NCBI GenBank assembly: GCA_018267135.1 | Contig: JAFDZA010000025.1 | Span: forward strand, 1-64,000 | Direction of reading: 5' to 3' | Length of the DNA: 64,000 bases | DNA from: Bacteroidota bacterium | Lineage (GTDB): Bacteria > Bacteroidota > Bacteroidia > Cytophagales > Cyclobacteriaceae | In this document: in pieces, positions 24,995 to 32,934 of the stretch | Layout of the letters: each line of letters begins with the position of its first letter | How positions within the stretch are numbered: position 1 is the first letter of the stretch | The notes under the pieces: model-generated | Database searches by the model: none | The model's input: only the letters and a program-made list of their open reading frames with translations | Told to the model about the DNA's origin: nothing | Program-made: the position numbers and the translations under genes

Positions 24995-25576
24995 TTGAAA
25001 ATCCTTCTAATCAGGCACGCAGAAAGCGAAGCGAATGCTGGCCTTAGAACAAGTGACCCTGCAGCAATTTCACTCACAGAAAAAGGCATAGTTCAGGCAA
25101 TAAAATTGGCAGAGCAATTTTCTGAAGCACCTGATTTAATTATTACCACTACCTATCTCCGAACACGGCAAACGGCTCAGCCGCTTATTGATAAGTTTCC
25201 ATCTGTTCCGGTTGAGGTCTGGCCATTGCACGAATTCACTTTCTTATCCCCATCGATGTGCCAGAATACGACAGCCATGGAGCGCGTGCCTATGGTCAAG
25301 GAATACTGGGATCGGTGTGATCCATTTTTTGTGCATGGTGAAGGGGCAGAATCATTTGATCAGTTTTCAACACGAGTTAAAGTAGCTTGGGAAAAATTAA
25401 AAGTCCTAAGGCATTCATCGATAACAATTTTTACGCATGGTCAGGTAATGCGCTTCTTAAAACAATACTTAGAAGAAGGAGATCTTCACATCGGAGACGC
25501 AATGCAACATTTGGAAAAAAATAAACTTACAAGACCAATTCAGAATGCTGAAATAATTGTATTCCAAAAGATTTAA
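24995..25576 (+). CDS. Histidine phosphatase family protein
   Basis: In the 193-residue product, the RHG-type motif RHAESEANAG at residues 7-16 gives the catalytic His8, with an Arg in TYLRTRQTAQPL (about 56-59) and the second catalytic His in TIFTHGQVMRFL (about 148). Start codon TTG at 24995 is chosen because the family begins MKILLIRHAES. It belongs to the phosphoglycerate-mutase superfamily (SixA/CobC/Gpm-like); the substrate is not evident. It ends the small plus-strand cargo run and converges with the Ubl operon. Confidence 0.85.
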   Translation: MKILLIRHAESEANAGLRTSDPAAISLTEKGIVQAIKLAEQFSEAPDLIITTTYLRTRQTAQPLIDKFPSVPVEVWPLHEFTFLSPSMCQNTTAMERVPMVKEYWDRCDPFFVHGEGAESFDQFSTRVKVAWEKLKVLRHSSITIFTHGQVMRFLKQYLEEGDLHIGDAMQHLEKNKLTRPIQNAEIIVFQKI

Positions 25577-25636
25577 ATTCCGATGGTGAAAAATTACTTA
25601 CAGTCTTAGTAACATCGGGACATTGCTTTGTAATTT

Positions 25637-26326
25637 TTAACTCCTAAATAATAACAGCACGGTATGTATTAGTGAGCCTAGGAGGGCAGGCAAGCTAATA
25701 TATCGAAGAAAATGACCCAATTGATTTGATTCCTGTTTCAAACTTTGCTTGACTGAATATTTTATAAAAGTAACAGACGAATGGAATGCACTGAAGGGCA
25801 ATAATCTAAAAATAATCAGCACGACATAAACTCCCACTATGATTTTTAGGGGTTCAGAATTCATCCGAAGCATTTCGCTTAAGGATGGAGTCGAATGCTT
25901 ATAGAGGCAAATGAATCCAAAGAGAATAACATTTAAAATCAGCAGGATAATTGCGGAGAGTTTGAAATAGCTCTTTGAAATCCTGACTAAGTCATCTTTT
26001 AGTTGACTGACAGTCAAGCGACCAAAAAGTAAAAGGTAAAGAATAAATGCTGAGTCCGAAGCAATCGCGATAGAGACAACATGACCTTTGGAGGCCAATG
26101 ATTTTAGTACCGCAGAAACTAGGATTAAGCAGAAAAGAAATATTACAAGCAGGGCAGCGACTACATTTTTTAAAAACTCTTCGTCCGTTGCTAACCTTGG
26201 TGCCCATTTTGAATAGACATTACTTAATGACTCCTTTAGAGCTTGAGCCTTTTGATTTTTGATGTCCGGGCCGATAGCAGCGTAAAGCGCACTGAAAAGT
26301 TTGAAAATATATCCTAAGAGTGTCAT
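25637..26326 (-). CDS. Predicted multi-pass membrane protein, last gene of the Ubl operon
   Basis: From the ATG at 26326 the product has 229 residues (an in-frame ATG at 26335 adds three). It has about five hydrophobic segments (about 55-77, 85-103, 122-142, 158-175 and 210-226) with basic loops, and a soluble N-terminal 50 residues. No family is recognised. It follows the DUF6527 gene by 72 bp on the same strand, so it is probably co-transcribed. A membrane protein in a defence operon may be an effector or anchor; there is no direct evidence for this here. Confidence 0.65.
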   Translation of the reverse strand: MTLLGYIFKLFSALYAAIGPDIKNQKAQALKESLSNVYSKWAPRLATDEEFLKNVVAALLVIFLFCLILVSAVLKSLASKGHVVSIAIASDSAFILYLLLFGRLTVSQLKDDLVRISKSYFKLSAIILLILNVILFGFICLYKHSTPSLSEMLRMNSEPLKIIVGVYVVLIIFRLLPFSAFHSSVTFIKYSVKQSLKQESNQLGHFLRYISLPALLGSLIHTVLLLFRS

Positions 26327-26398
26327 GTTAGTCAAAGTCTAATTTTGAATGATGATTTTTTTCCAATTTTTGACATGTGTTAAACAAGTCTTTTGCGG

Positions 26399-26740
26399 TC
26401 ACGAAAAACTCCATTGAATTTTTCCTTTCCTCACATGAAAGTGACTTCCGCAGCCAACCGTTCTCCATATTGATGGGTAAATAGTTATTTTGCTCCCATG
26501 GATAAAAAATTTCCATCGAGGCTCTGCAGCCTTTAACAAATTCAGGTTGATTACTGAGTTGCAGCCACACGGACATCTAAATGCGGTCTTCCAGTAGTAC
26601 GGCCTTTCACCTACTATATAGATTGTTCCATCACATATTTGATCTGGTTCTTCCTTGCAAAATTTGTAGCGATAGCGTATGCCTTTCTTTTTGAAGAACG
26701 TCATTGAGTAGAAATAAATGTTTTTGAGCCAGCCCTTCAT
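26399..26740 (-). CDS. DUF6527 family protein of bacterial Ubl operons
   Basis: The product has 113 residues from ATG 26740, which overlaps the E1-like gene's TGA as ATGA. A longer frame from 26857 would run deep into the E1 gene and is rejected. The family pattern is clear: CDGTIYIVGERPYYWKTAF, a CPCGC cluster with NLNLL, then WRTVGCGSHFHVRKGKIQW. The clustered cysteines (C-x-C-x-C and a distant C) plus a His suggest a zinc site. As I recall, this family is usually found next to multiubiquitin/E1/E2 genes, and its biochemical role is not established. Confidence 0.85.
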   Translation of the reverse strand: MKGWLKNIYFYSMTFFKKKGIRYRYKFCKEEPDQICDGTIYIVGERPYYWKTAFRCPCGCNSVINLNLLKAAEPRWKFFIHGSKITIYPSIWRTVGCGSHFHVRKGKIQWSFS

Positions 26741-28152
26741 TTCTTTGGTATAGTGAGTTCTATTAGATCCAAAAATATTTTTCTGTCTCCACCACCGACC
26801 TTTGACTTCAGAAACAGATCCTCTTTCAATTTGCTCTCTGAAATGTGCACAAAACATCCTTCCGTAATATCGATAGTGCTCTTAGCAAATTCATGACAAG
26901 GATCGGCCTTATATGGATGAAGTCGATTGAGAAGCTCATTAATGGCATAGCTAGCAATCATCATATTTATACTGATAACTGCCGGCCGATTTACATTTAC
27001 ATTTTTGATGTATGAGTTTTTGACCAGATCTTGAAATTGTTCAGGATACATGCGAAACAAGCCGGCTGCTTTTAAATCCTCTGAATCATATAGCCCTCGG
27101 GACATTAAAGAAGATTTTCCCGGCTGGAGGTAGTGGACAGTACCAACGATTTTTGAAATGCCCCCTGTGCCATCAGCTTCAAGCTTTATTCCTAGATCGA
27201 GGTACGGCACGACATAATAGGTCGAGACTCTATTTAGCAAGTCTCGTCCATCAACCGAGTCTACACAGCCGATCAAAATATCACATTCCGCTAAATCCCT
27301 CAGGCACTCAATATCATCGTAAATATTTTTCGTAAATATTTTAACAGTTGTTCCTAGATCGAAGCTTGATATTGCCTCCTTTAGTCTTTCAACTTTAAAG
27401 CGTTGATGTTTTACATCTTCACGTCTTGTGTTTAAAATTCTGTTTAGGTTTTTTAGTTCTACTTTATCAGGATCAATGAGCACAATGTTTCCGACTCCAA
27501 GCCTAACAAGTTGTTCAATAACTGGACTTCCCGTTCCTGAGCAGCCCACAATTCCAATTTTCAACGTTTGCAAAAGATTAAATGTCCCTTCACCAAAAGC
27601 CTGGACAGTTCTCTTGTTTACCTCAGGATCAATCGAGTTAGAACCAGAATAACCCCAGATCTTAATAATATCTCCCGCGATAAGAATTTTGTCTAATGGT
27701 AGGATCTCTAGATCGGGTTGGAAAACTCGACCAAAGATTCTGCCATCAGGTAACATGATTGCGCTAGCATGAGGATGATCGGTTTTAGACCAACCATAAA
27801 TCGAAGAAAAGAGCCTGGTATCAGAATCATCATCCAAGGAAGAAAATTGCTCATAGCCACCGGGATGACTGTGTATCTTTACTATTGCGCAATCGTTACT
27901 GTCAACCTCCTTCAAAAAAGGCAAGAGACTTTCAGTTCGCCATGAAACAAAATCTTTGGTTCGGTCGGACTCTGAGTGAGGAATTAAAATGATTTCCTTC
28001 ACAACGAGTTTATGCAAGCCTTTATTAACAAGCCTTCCACACAAAGCGACAGCTACTGCCTCAAGGTTATCACCAGGATATAGATGACCCTTTAATTGCT
28101 CATAATGAAATCCTGCGATATTAAGCTGGTACTGCATTTGGTCTCTTTTCAA
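26737..28152 (-). CDS. JAMM (JAB/MPN) deubiquitinase-like domain fused to an E1/ThiF-like adenylyltransferase
   Basis: The product has 471 residues (or 466 from the ATG at 28137). The N-terminal JAMM metalloprotease (about 10-150) has Glu31 and the zinc box H94-S-H96-x7-S104-x2-D107, complete for activity. The C-terminal E1/ThiF domain (about 190-440) has the nucleotide loop IVGCSGTGSPVIEQLVRLGVG, LIDPDKVELKNLNR and LIGCVDSVDGR. It should activate the Ubl C-terminus and also release or process it. The loop where E1-like proteins usually carry cysteines reads PGKSSLMSRG here, so no crossover Cys is visible. It is coupled to the Ubl-E2 gene upstream and DUF6527 downstream by overlaps. Confidence 0.88.
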   Translation of the reverse strand: MKRDQMQYQLNIAGFHYEQLKGHLYPGDNLEAVAVALCGRLVNKGLHKLVVKEIILIPHSESDRTKDFVSWRTESLLPFLKEVDSNDCAIVKIHSHPGGYEQFSSLDDDSDTRLFSSIYGWSKTDHPHASAIMLPDGRIFGRVFQPDLEILPLDKILIAGDIIKIWGYSGSNSIDPEVNKRTVQAFGEGTFNLLQTLKIGIVGCSGTGSPVIEQLVRLGVGNIVLIDPDKVELKNLNRILNTRREDVKHQRFKVERLKEAISSFDLGTTVKIFTKNIYDDIECLRDLAECDILIGCVDSVDGRDLLNRVSTYYVVPYLDLGIKLEADGTGGISKIVGTVHYLQPGKSSLMSRGLYDSEDLKAAGLFRMYPEQFQDLVKNSYIKNVNVNRPAVISINMMIASYAINELLNRLHPYKADPCHEFAKSTIDITEGCFVHISESKLKEDLFLKSKVGGGDRKIFLDLIELTIPKK

Positions 28153-28840
28153 ATTCTTGTTTAAACCAGTAGCTGACTAATCCCATATGTGTGCTGAGAT
28201 TGTCGATTCCTTCCCTCCATGGATTTTGCCCAGTTCGATGACGGGACCATCGTTGAAATGATTTGCCATCAATCATCTGAGTTGAAGTGGCACCGATTGG
28301 TTGCCCATCCGCCCTCGATAGTGCGGGAAGAAAATAAGCCATGTCAAGTTGAGTGCGCGGGTAACCAGGCTCGATCTTGATGGCCACGGTGACTTTTTGA
28401 ACGTTGTAGCCTGAGTGAACGGGGTAATCATAAATGATAACCCACATACCCGTAGCGTCAGAAAGGGTCTCCCAAAGGAGACCCAAGCTTTCAAGAAACT
28501 CTACATCATCTTCAAGAAGATTGAATTGCCTTCGTGGACTTTGTCCTTCTGTTTGATCAAGAGGTAAAGTCATGAATTTTTCAAGACCGGGCTTCGTGAA
28601 ACAGACAGTCTCATTTAGACCTACAGTTTCCACCTTTCCTCCCTTTACCTTCATGTTTAACTGGTAGCGCTCAGGAGGATTTTTCCCAGCCAATGTTAAA
28701 AGCTCACGACCCGTCATGCATTCTTTTTCGACAACGTATTCCTGCCGATCAATTTTAATGCGGTACGTTTTCTCTTTCGGTACTGGCTTGCCTTCCTTTG
28801 AGTAGGCCTCTAAATCAACAATTTCATTTTCATCTTTCAT
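28121..28840 (-). CDS. Ubiquitin-like (multiubiquitin-type) domain fused to an E2-like domain (Prok-E2_E type)
   Basis: In the 239-residue product, residues about 22-95 form one beta-grasp repeat of the multiubiquitin family (YRIKIDRQEYVVEKECMTGRELL ending at GLNETVCFTKPGLEKF, split here by a Pro-rich turn). Residues about 105-232 follow the Prok-E2_E pattern: EDDVEFLESLGLLWE, WVIIYDYPVHSGYN, IEPGYPRTQLDMAYF, and SFQRWSRHR with NLSTHMGLVSYW. No cysteine occurs in the whole E2-like part; both Cys lie in the Ubl part. A conventional thioester E2 mechanism is therefore unlikely. It is the first gene of the operon, reading away from the sigma-like gene. Confidence 0.85.
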   Translation of the reverse strand: MKDENEIVDLEAYSKEGKPVPKEKTYRIKIDRQEYVVEKECMTGRELLTLAGKNPPERYQLNMKVKGGKVETVGLNETVCFTKPGLEKFMTLPLDQTEGQSPRRQFNLLEDDVEFLESLGLLWETLSDATGMWVIIYDYPVHSGYNVQKVTVAIKIEPGYPRTQLDMAYFLPALSRADGQPIGATSTQMIDGKSFQRWSRHRTGQNPWREGIDNLSTHMGLVSYWFKQEFEKRPNAVPA

Positions 28841-28870
28841 ATTCTTAAATTTTGGTTGCTCTTAAATTCA

Positions 28871-28924
28871 AAAGCGTGACAAAAAGCTATGGAATCGGCA
28901 TTCTGAATTATTATGTCACGCTTT
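28871..28924. promoter_or_regulatory. 11-bp inverted repeat shared by two divergent operons
   Basis: AAAGCGTGACA (28871-28881) and its exact complement TGTCACGCTTT (28914-28924) flank 32 bp. The pair lies entirely between the Ubl operon start (28840) and the sigma-like gene start (28953). Since both flanks are 5' ends, this is more likely an operator (two half-sites or a pair of sites about four helical turns apart) than a terminator. The candidate regulator would be the sigma-like protein, or an element-encoded factor. Confidence 0.7.
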
Positions 28925-28952
28925 GTTATTAAGAGATAAAAAGTCGGCTTTG

Positions 28953-29756
28953 ATGGAAATTCCAGGAGAACCACAGATGAGCAGACAGGAGGGAGTTCTT
29001 GTCCAGTTGATTCGGACACTCACCAACTGTAAAGACCATGGCGAACGTGTTCGCCTTGAAACTTCTTTTTATGATAAACTCGCCCCAAAATTTTACGATA
29101 GGCTAAAAAAAGCAGGGTCTAAGTTGTACAGCGGAATACCAGGGCTTGAGTCAAAAATAGACGAAGTGTTTGACGACACATTCCTGGTAGCATTTGAGGA
29201 AATTCCAAATTTTGAAGTCGGAAATGGATGGGATGATGAAGAATGTCAAAAAGTTGTGCTTAACTGGTTGTCGAGAATTTCCAATAACCTTCTTTTAAAA
29301 CTCACCAGATCTCACAAGAAGGAAAAAAAGGAATTGAAAATTTATAAGGAGTTTAACAAGTACGACTTAAATTCTGCTCCAGATTCGGAAAGAAAAGAAT
29401 ACAGACAAACCTATGACAAGGCTGCATTTGATAAATTTTGGGAGAAATTAAATCCGATGTCGAAAGAGATTCTACTTATATGTGCTGAGTTAGGAACAAT
29501 AAACGAGGATATTGGTGATCATATCTCTGACGAAGAAATTGAACTATTAAAAGTCAGGAATGATTTAGATACAAGTGCTATTCCCAGGGAAGTTGAGAAA
29601 CGTCTAAGCAAAGGCGAGTTTAAAAAAAGAAACACAGATCATTTGCCAGATGACGTAATAGATTACCTTAAGAAGAAATACAACAAAGAGAAGCCCGATG
29701 CATTTCGCAAGGCAAAACAAAGGGCGCTGGAAGGTTTAAGAAAGTGCAAAAAATAA
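28953..29756 (+). CDS. Sigma-70/ECF-like protein
   Basis: From the ATG at 28953 the product has 267 residues (a TTG at 28923 lies inside the inverted repeat). It resembles an ECF sigma factor: a region 2-like segment DEVFDDTFLVAFEEIPNFEV and VVLNWLSRISNNLLLKLTR, where ECF sigmas have the QETFL...F and WLxxIAxN signatures. A charged insertion follows, then a region 4-like part with FWEKLNPMSKEILLICAEL and AFRKAKQRALEGLRK at the end. Region 4 is interrupted by an extra 55-residue acidic stretch, so it may be a diverged or repurposed sigma. It begins the operon with Panacea-like, membrane and caspase genes. Confidence 0.6.
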   Translation: MEIPGEPQMSRQEGVLVQLIRTLTNCKDHGERVRLETSFYDKLAPKFYDRLKKAGSKLYSGIPGLESKIDEVFDDTFLVAFEEIPNFEVGNGWDDEECQKVVLNWLSRISNNLLLKLTRSHKKEKKELKIYKEFNKYDLNSAPDSERKEYRQTYDKAAFDKFWEKLNPMSKEILLICAELGTINEDIGDHISDEEIELLKVRNDLDTSAIPREVEKRLSKGEFKKRNTDHLPDDVIDYLKKKYNKEKPDAFRKAKQRALEGLRKCKK

Positions 29757-29762
29757 AAGACT

Positions 29763-30602
29763 ATGGCAGAAGCTAAAGGCAAAACCGACAAAAAGGATTT
29801 GACCCCAACCGAACAAAATAATCTTCATTCTGATTTGAGGAGATTCGGATACTTGTTGCCCACCGATGATGAAGAGGTTGAGGAATTTGAAAAAATCTAT
29901 GGAAAGACTCAGGTGATATTTCCTGAGCATTTGAAAAAACCTAAGTTCTTAAGAGAAGAAAATAAGCTTAAGGTTGAACCAGCAGTTGAAGCAAAACAAC
30001 CATCTAAGGACAGCAGCACAGTTCAAAAGATTGCAAAACCAAAGGGGAAGAATGACTACTTCAAAAAACTAGTACTTGCTGCGCACGTTGCTAGAGAACT
30101 TTACGCAGAACCAACTTTTGGCCATGTGAAGTTTGTAAAAGTATATCTTTTATGTGATAAGGTTTGTCATATGAATTTAAACTCTTCCTATGGAAGGTAT
30201 GCGGCCGGCCCACTTGATCCTAAACAGATGTATTCTATTGACGCAGAATTCAAGAAAAGAAAATGGTTTAGGGTTACTAAAACGACACACGGAACTCGAT
30301 ATTCTCCAGACGAGAAGGCTAAGGATCATGAAGTTTGGTATGAACGATATTTTAGAGGCCAATTAGATCAAATAGCTAGAGTAATTGAGCTCTTTCGTAA
30401 AGAGAGTTCAGATTTTTGTGAAATAGTTGCCACAATATTCTATGTCTGGATGGATTTTATCTCGCAACATAAACTCGTTAACAATGCCTCTCTTATTGAA
30501 GGGTTTTATAGCTGGGGCGAGGGTAAGAAAAGGTTTAAACGGGAAGAACTTGAGAATGCAATCCAATGGATGAATGAGAATGGAATCACGCCTTTAAACT
30601 AA
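29763..30602 (+). CDS. Panacea (DUF4065)-like domain protein
   Basis: The 279-residue product has an N-terminal charged, Lys/Pro-rich region (about 1-95) that looks unstructured. The C-terminal part (about 98-225) follows the Panacea-like pattern also seen at the ends of some type I restriction S subunits: HVKFVKVYLLCDKV, NSSYGRYAAGPLDPKQMYSI, FKKRKWFRV and RYSPDEKAKDHEVW. Panacea domains act as chaperone-like antitoxins in many toxin-antitoxin pairs. Here the neighbour that it might restrain is the caspase-like protease two genes downstream; that is inferred. Confidence 0.55.
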   Translation: MAEAKGKTDKKDLTPTEQNNLHSDLRRFGYLLPTDDEEVEEFEKIYGKTQVIFPEHLKKPKFLREENKLKVEPAVEAKQPSKDSSTVQKIAKPKGKNDYFKKLVLAAHVARELYAEPTFGHVKFVKVYLLCDKVCHMNLNSSYGRYAAGPLDPKQMYSIDAEFKKRKWFRVTKTTHGTRYSPDEKAKDHEVWYERYFRGQLDQIARVIELFRKESSDFCEIVATIFYVWMDFISQHKLVNNASLIEGFYSWGEGKKRFKREELENAIQWMNENGITPLN

Positions 30603-30609
30603 TTGTATT

Positions 30610-30846
30610 ATGAACAAGTCAACTTATAGAATCGTTAAATCAGTAGGGCTCGTAGTCTTTCTAGTCTTATTTGGTGTCTTAATTTATATCTTAACAAAGT
30701 CTCAAAAAGCAGAGCAAAGAATTGTGAAGTTGATACCATACCCTAATTCTGTGGATCCTGAAATGAAAATTGAAGAAAACTCTTATAGATCAAAGATTGG
30801 TTTTGACTACCAGGGGGAGTCGAATGACAATCGCAATGAAATTTAA
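30610..30846 (+). CDS. Small single-pass membrane protein
   Basis: The 78-residue protein has one membrane helix (about residues 11-29, VGLVVFLVLFGVLIYILT) and a charged tail of about 48 residues. It has no signal cleavage site and no recognised family. The stop lies inside or directly before the caspase gene start. A membrane partner for the caspase-like protein, which itself has a C-terminal membrane helix, is plausible. Confidence 0.6.
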   Translation: MNKSTYRIVKSVGLVVFLVLFGVLIYILTKSQKAEQRIVKLIPYPNSVDPEMKIEENSYRSKIGFDYQGESNDNRNEI

Positions 30847-31672
30847 TGCCATGAAAAATTTTGAATCAATCACTCGCAAGGCTATACTAATCGGTTGTCC
30901 AGGTGGTAATGACAACTTTCTGTCTGGAGTAAGAAAAGACTTAGAGAACATGAGTCGATTTCTCCAGTCGAATAAAGGAGGAGCGTGGACGAGAAATGAA
31001 ATAATTGTTCTTCAGAACCCCAATAGCTTTGAAGCTCTTAACCTTGTTAATCAGACAACCGCTGACTATATCTTTGTCTATTTTAGTGGACACGGATTCA
31101 GCTCTCTTAACAATTCTAGAATGCTAATGTTAAGGGATCAAGCTATTGCTGATTGCGATTTGCTTAATGATAGCCCCAGACAGCTTGTGATAATAGATGC
31201 TTGCAGAAATTATTCAGCCCCGGGTTTGTCAGGTGTCCCTGAATTTGATGAACACGTAGATCATTTTGAATCAGCAGCCTATGAGGTATTCAGCGAAGGG
31301 ATTGCATGCTCTCCTGAGGGTAAGTTGATAGTTCACGCAACTCAACCTGGTAGGTATTCTTATGACAGTCCCTCTGGAGGTTATTTCACTCAAGCGTTGC
31401 TTCACGTAGCAACTCGGATGAAAACAGAAGAACACTACTCACCTTGCACAGTGAACAGTGTTTTATACCATGTACCGAATGTACTAAAACGGAATAGAAA
31501 TAATCAGATTCCAAATATCACGTACAGGAGTGGTGACTTAACCGTGCCCTTTGCATTGGGTTCTGTGTCAGCCTTGGGCGGAACAAAAAAAGAAGTTGGA
31601 GGGGAATTGGTTGGAGCTGCGATATTAACAGTATTGCTTATAGGTGTTATTGTAGCAGCTTCATCAAACTAG
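30824..31672 (+). CDS. Caspase-like (peptidase C14) protease with C-terminal membrane anchor
   Basis: From the ATG at 30824 the product has 282 residues. A second likely start is the ATG at 30851, just after the stop of the previous gene. The caspase fold holds RKAILIGCPGGND at the first strand, catalytic His in YFSGHGF (residue 90) and catalytic Cys in IIDACRNY (residue 127). Basic and acidic loops follow, then PSGGYFTQALL, typical of the p10-like part. A hydrophobic helix (about 258-278, VGAAILTVLLIGVIVAA) ends the protein and should fix it to the inner membrane. Such proteases cleave host proteins to kill or arrest the cell in known bacterial systems; here that is inferred. Confidence 0.88.
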   Translation: MTIAMKFNAMKNFESITRKAILIGCPGGNDNFLSGVRKDLENMSRFLQSNKGGAWTRNEIIVLQNPNSFEALNLVNQTTADYIFVYFSGHGFSSLNNSRMLMLRDQAIADCDLLNDSPRQLVIIDACRNYSAPGLSGVPEFDEHVDHFESAAYEVFSEGIACSPEGKLIVHATQPGRYSYDSPSGGYFTQALLHVATRMKTEEHYSPCTVNSVLYHVPNVLKRNRNNQIPNITYRSGDLTVPFALGSVSALGGTKKEVGGELVGAAILTVLLIGVIVAASSN

Positions 31673-31773
31673 TTTTTTGCTGCCATTAGGCACTAAATAT
31701 TTCAAAAGCTAGATTGTTTTGTTTCTTGAGGTTTCAAATCGCATTCAGTATTCCACGAAACCTTCAAATTAGG

Positions 31774-32922
31774 TTATTGCGTCTTATAAAATTTCGTTTG
31801 GTCGTAGATGTATTTCATCTTATCAAAGATGTCTCTTGTCAATTTAGCTAAAGGACGTTTATTGAAATCGCTATCATCATAGTAGTTACTAAAATGGAAT
31901 CGGTAAAATTCAGATTTACTACTAGCCAAATTATCTAACAACTTCTTTATCGAATCAGAATAACACTGACTATTCTCGTCAAACTTGTCATGAATTTCTT
32001 CCACAACGTCATTATGAGTCGCATACAATTCGTTTAATTTAAAGACGTTAATACTCCCCCAATCATCTTCAACTGTTTTTTCTAGACGTTTATATTCTGG
32101 TGAGTCTTTTGCCACTTTGACATTTAGAAAGGGTTTGAAATCAATTTTATTTCTTATCGGGGTGGTTGTCGCATCTAAAACAAAATCAAACACCGCGTCA
32201 CTCCCCATTTCATGCTTGTAGGGGTGAAGATGTGTGTCCAATGAAAATTCCTTTTCATGCTTTAAAGTGGAATTGCACAAATAGCAGGATGGAATCAAAT
32301 TATAAAAACTTACGCTTAATAATGGGTTAGTGGCTTTAGGGAAAAAATGATCATACGTTGGGCCAATTATTTTATCATCCTCGTCTATGACAACCGTAGT
32401 GATATATATTCGATTGCAATACGGGCATACCTTAAGATTCAGAGATTCGCCAATCGCTTTTATATCCTCATAAAAACCTTTATAAGAAAACAAGTATTCA
32501 AATAGAATATCACTTAAAGTGCAAGTAGTTGTTTTTAGGATAACATCTTGAAGGTTTTTCAACTTCTCGGGGGGAGACGATACTAAATCATGTATAGTTT
32601 TTTTATCAAAAAGTGTTACTGTTTTTTGAACACCTTCAATTCTATTTTTAAAATTCGATATACTTTTCCGGCAATCTTCTAGGTTTGTGAGAAGGTCAAT
32701 TGTTTTTTTTGCCGAGTATTTGCGGTCATTCAGCAAAGCAGCTATTCCACCACTTAATTTGTTGTGATTGCCCTCAATAAATTCTATTTTAATTTCAGTC
32801 GTGGACTCTAGCAGTCGAATTAATTCAAAAATGGAATCAATTCTATCGAGGACTTTGTCGACTATGATGTTAGTGTACTTATTTTTTATGACGTCTAAGT
32901 CGGGATGCCTAATGAGAATCAT
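31774..32922 (-). CDS. HNH endonuclease, Septu PtuB-like
   Basis: The 382-residue product has a helical N-terminal half (1-160), then a zinc-bound HNH core: C166-x2-C169 (CPYCNRIYI), D191-H192 (YDHFFPK), an Asn in YNLIPS, and C213-x2-C216 (CYLCNS) with H222. The protein is A/T-rich in codon use. The stop of the ATPase gene is 12 bp upstream. An AAA ATPase plus HNH nuclease is the PtuAB (Septu) arrangement, in which the ATPase controls the nuclease. The exact subtype cannot be fixed by eye. Confidence 0.82.
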   Translation of the reverse strand: MILIRHPDLDVIKNKYTNIIVDKVLDRIDSIFELIRLLESTTEIKIEFIEGNHNKLSGGIAALLNDRKYSAKKTIDLLTNLEDCRKSISNFKNRIEGVQKTVTLFDKKTIHDLVSSPPEKLKNLQDVILKTTTCTLSDILFEYLFSYKGFYEDIKAIGESLNLKVCPYCNRIYITTVVIDEDDKIIGPTYDHFFPKATNPLLSVSFYNLIPSCYLCNSTLKHEKEFSLDTHLHPYKHEMGSDAVFDFVLDATTTPIRNKIDFKPFLNVKVAKDSPEYKRLEKTVEDDWGSINVFKLNELYATHNDVVEEIHDKFDENSQCYSDSIKKLLDNLASSKSEFYRFHFSNYYDDSDFNKRPLAKLTRDIFDKMKYIYDQTKFYKTQ

Positions 32923-32934
32923 TACAAGATAATT

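Noticed and set aside
25579..25619. A CCGATG/CATCGG repeat after the histidine phosphatase gene
   Set aside because: Arms of 6 bp with a long spacer and no T-tract are within chance expectation.
26328..26576. An 82-codon minus-strand frame overlapping the DUF6527 gene
   Set aside because: It lies almost wholly inside the recognisable DUF6527 reading frame in another phase and matches no family.
26741..26857. N-terminal extension of the DUF6527 frame
   Set aside because: This extension lies entirely inside the E1 gene; the ATG at 26740 overlaps the E1 stop as ATGA and leaves the family pattern complete.
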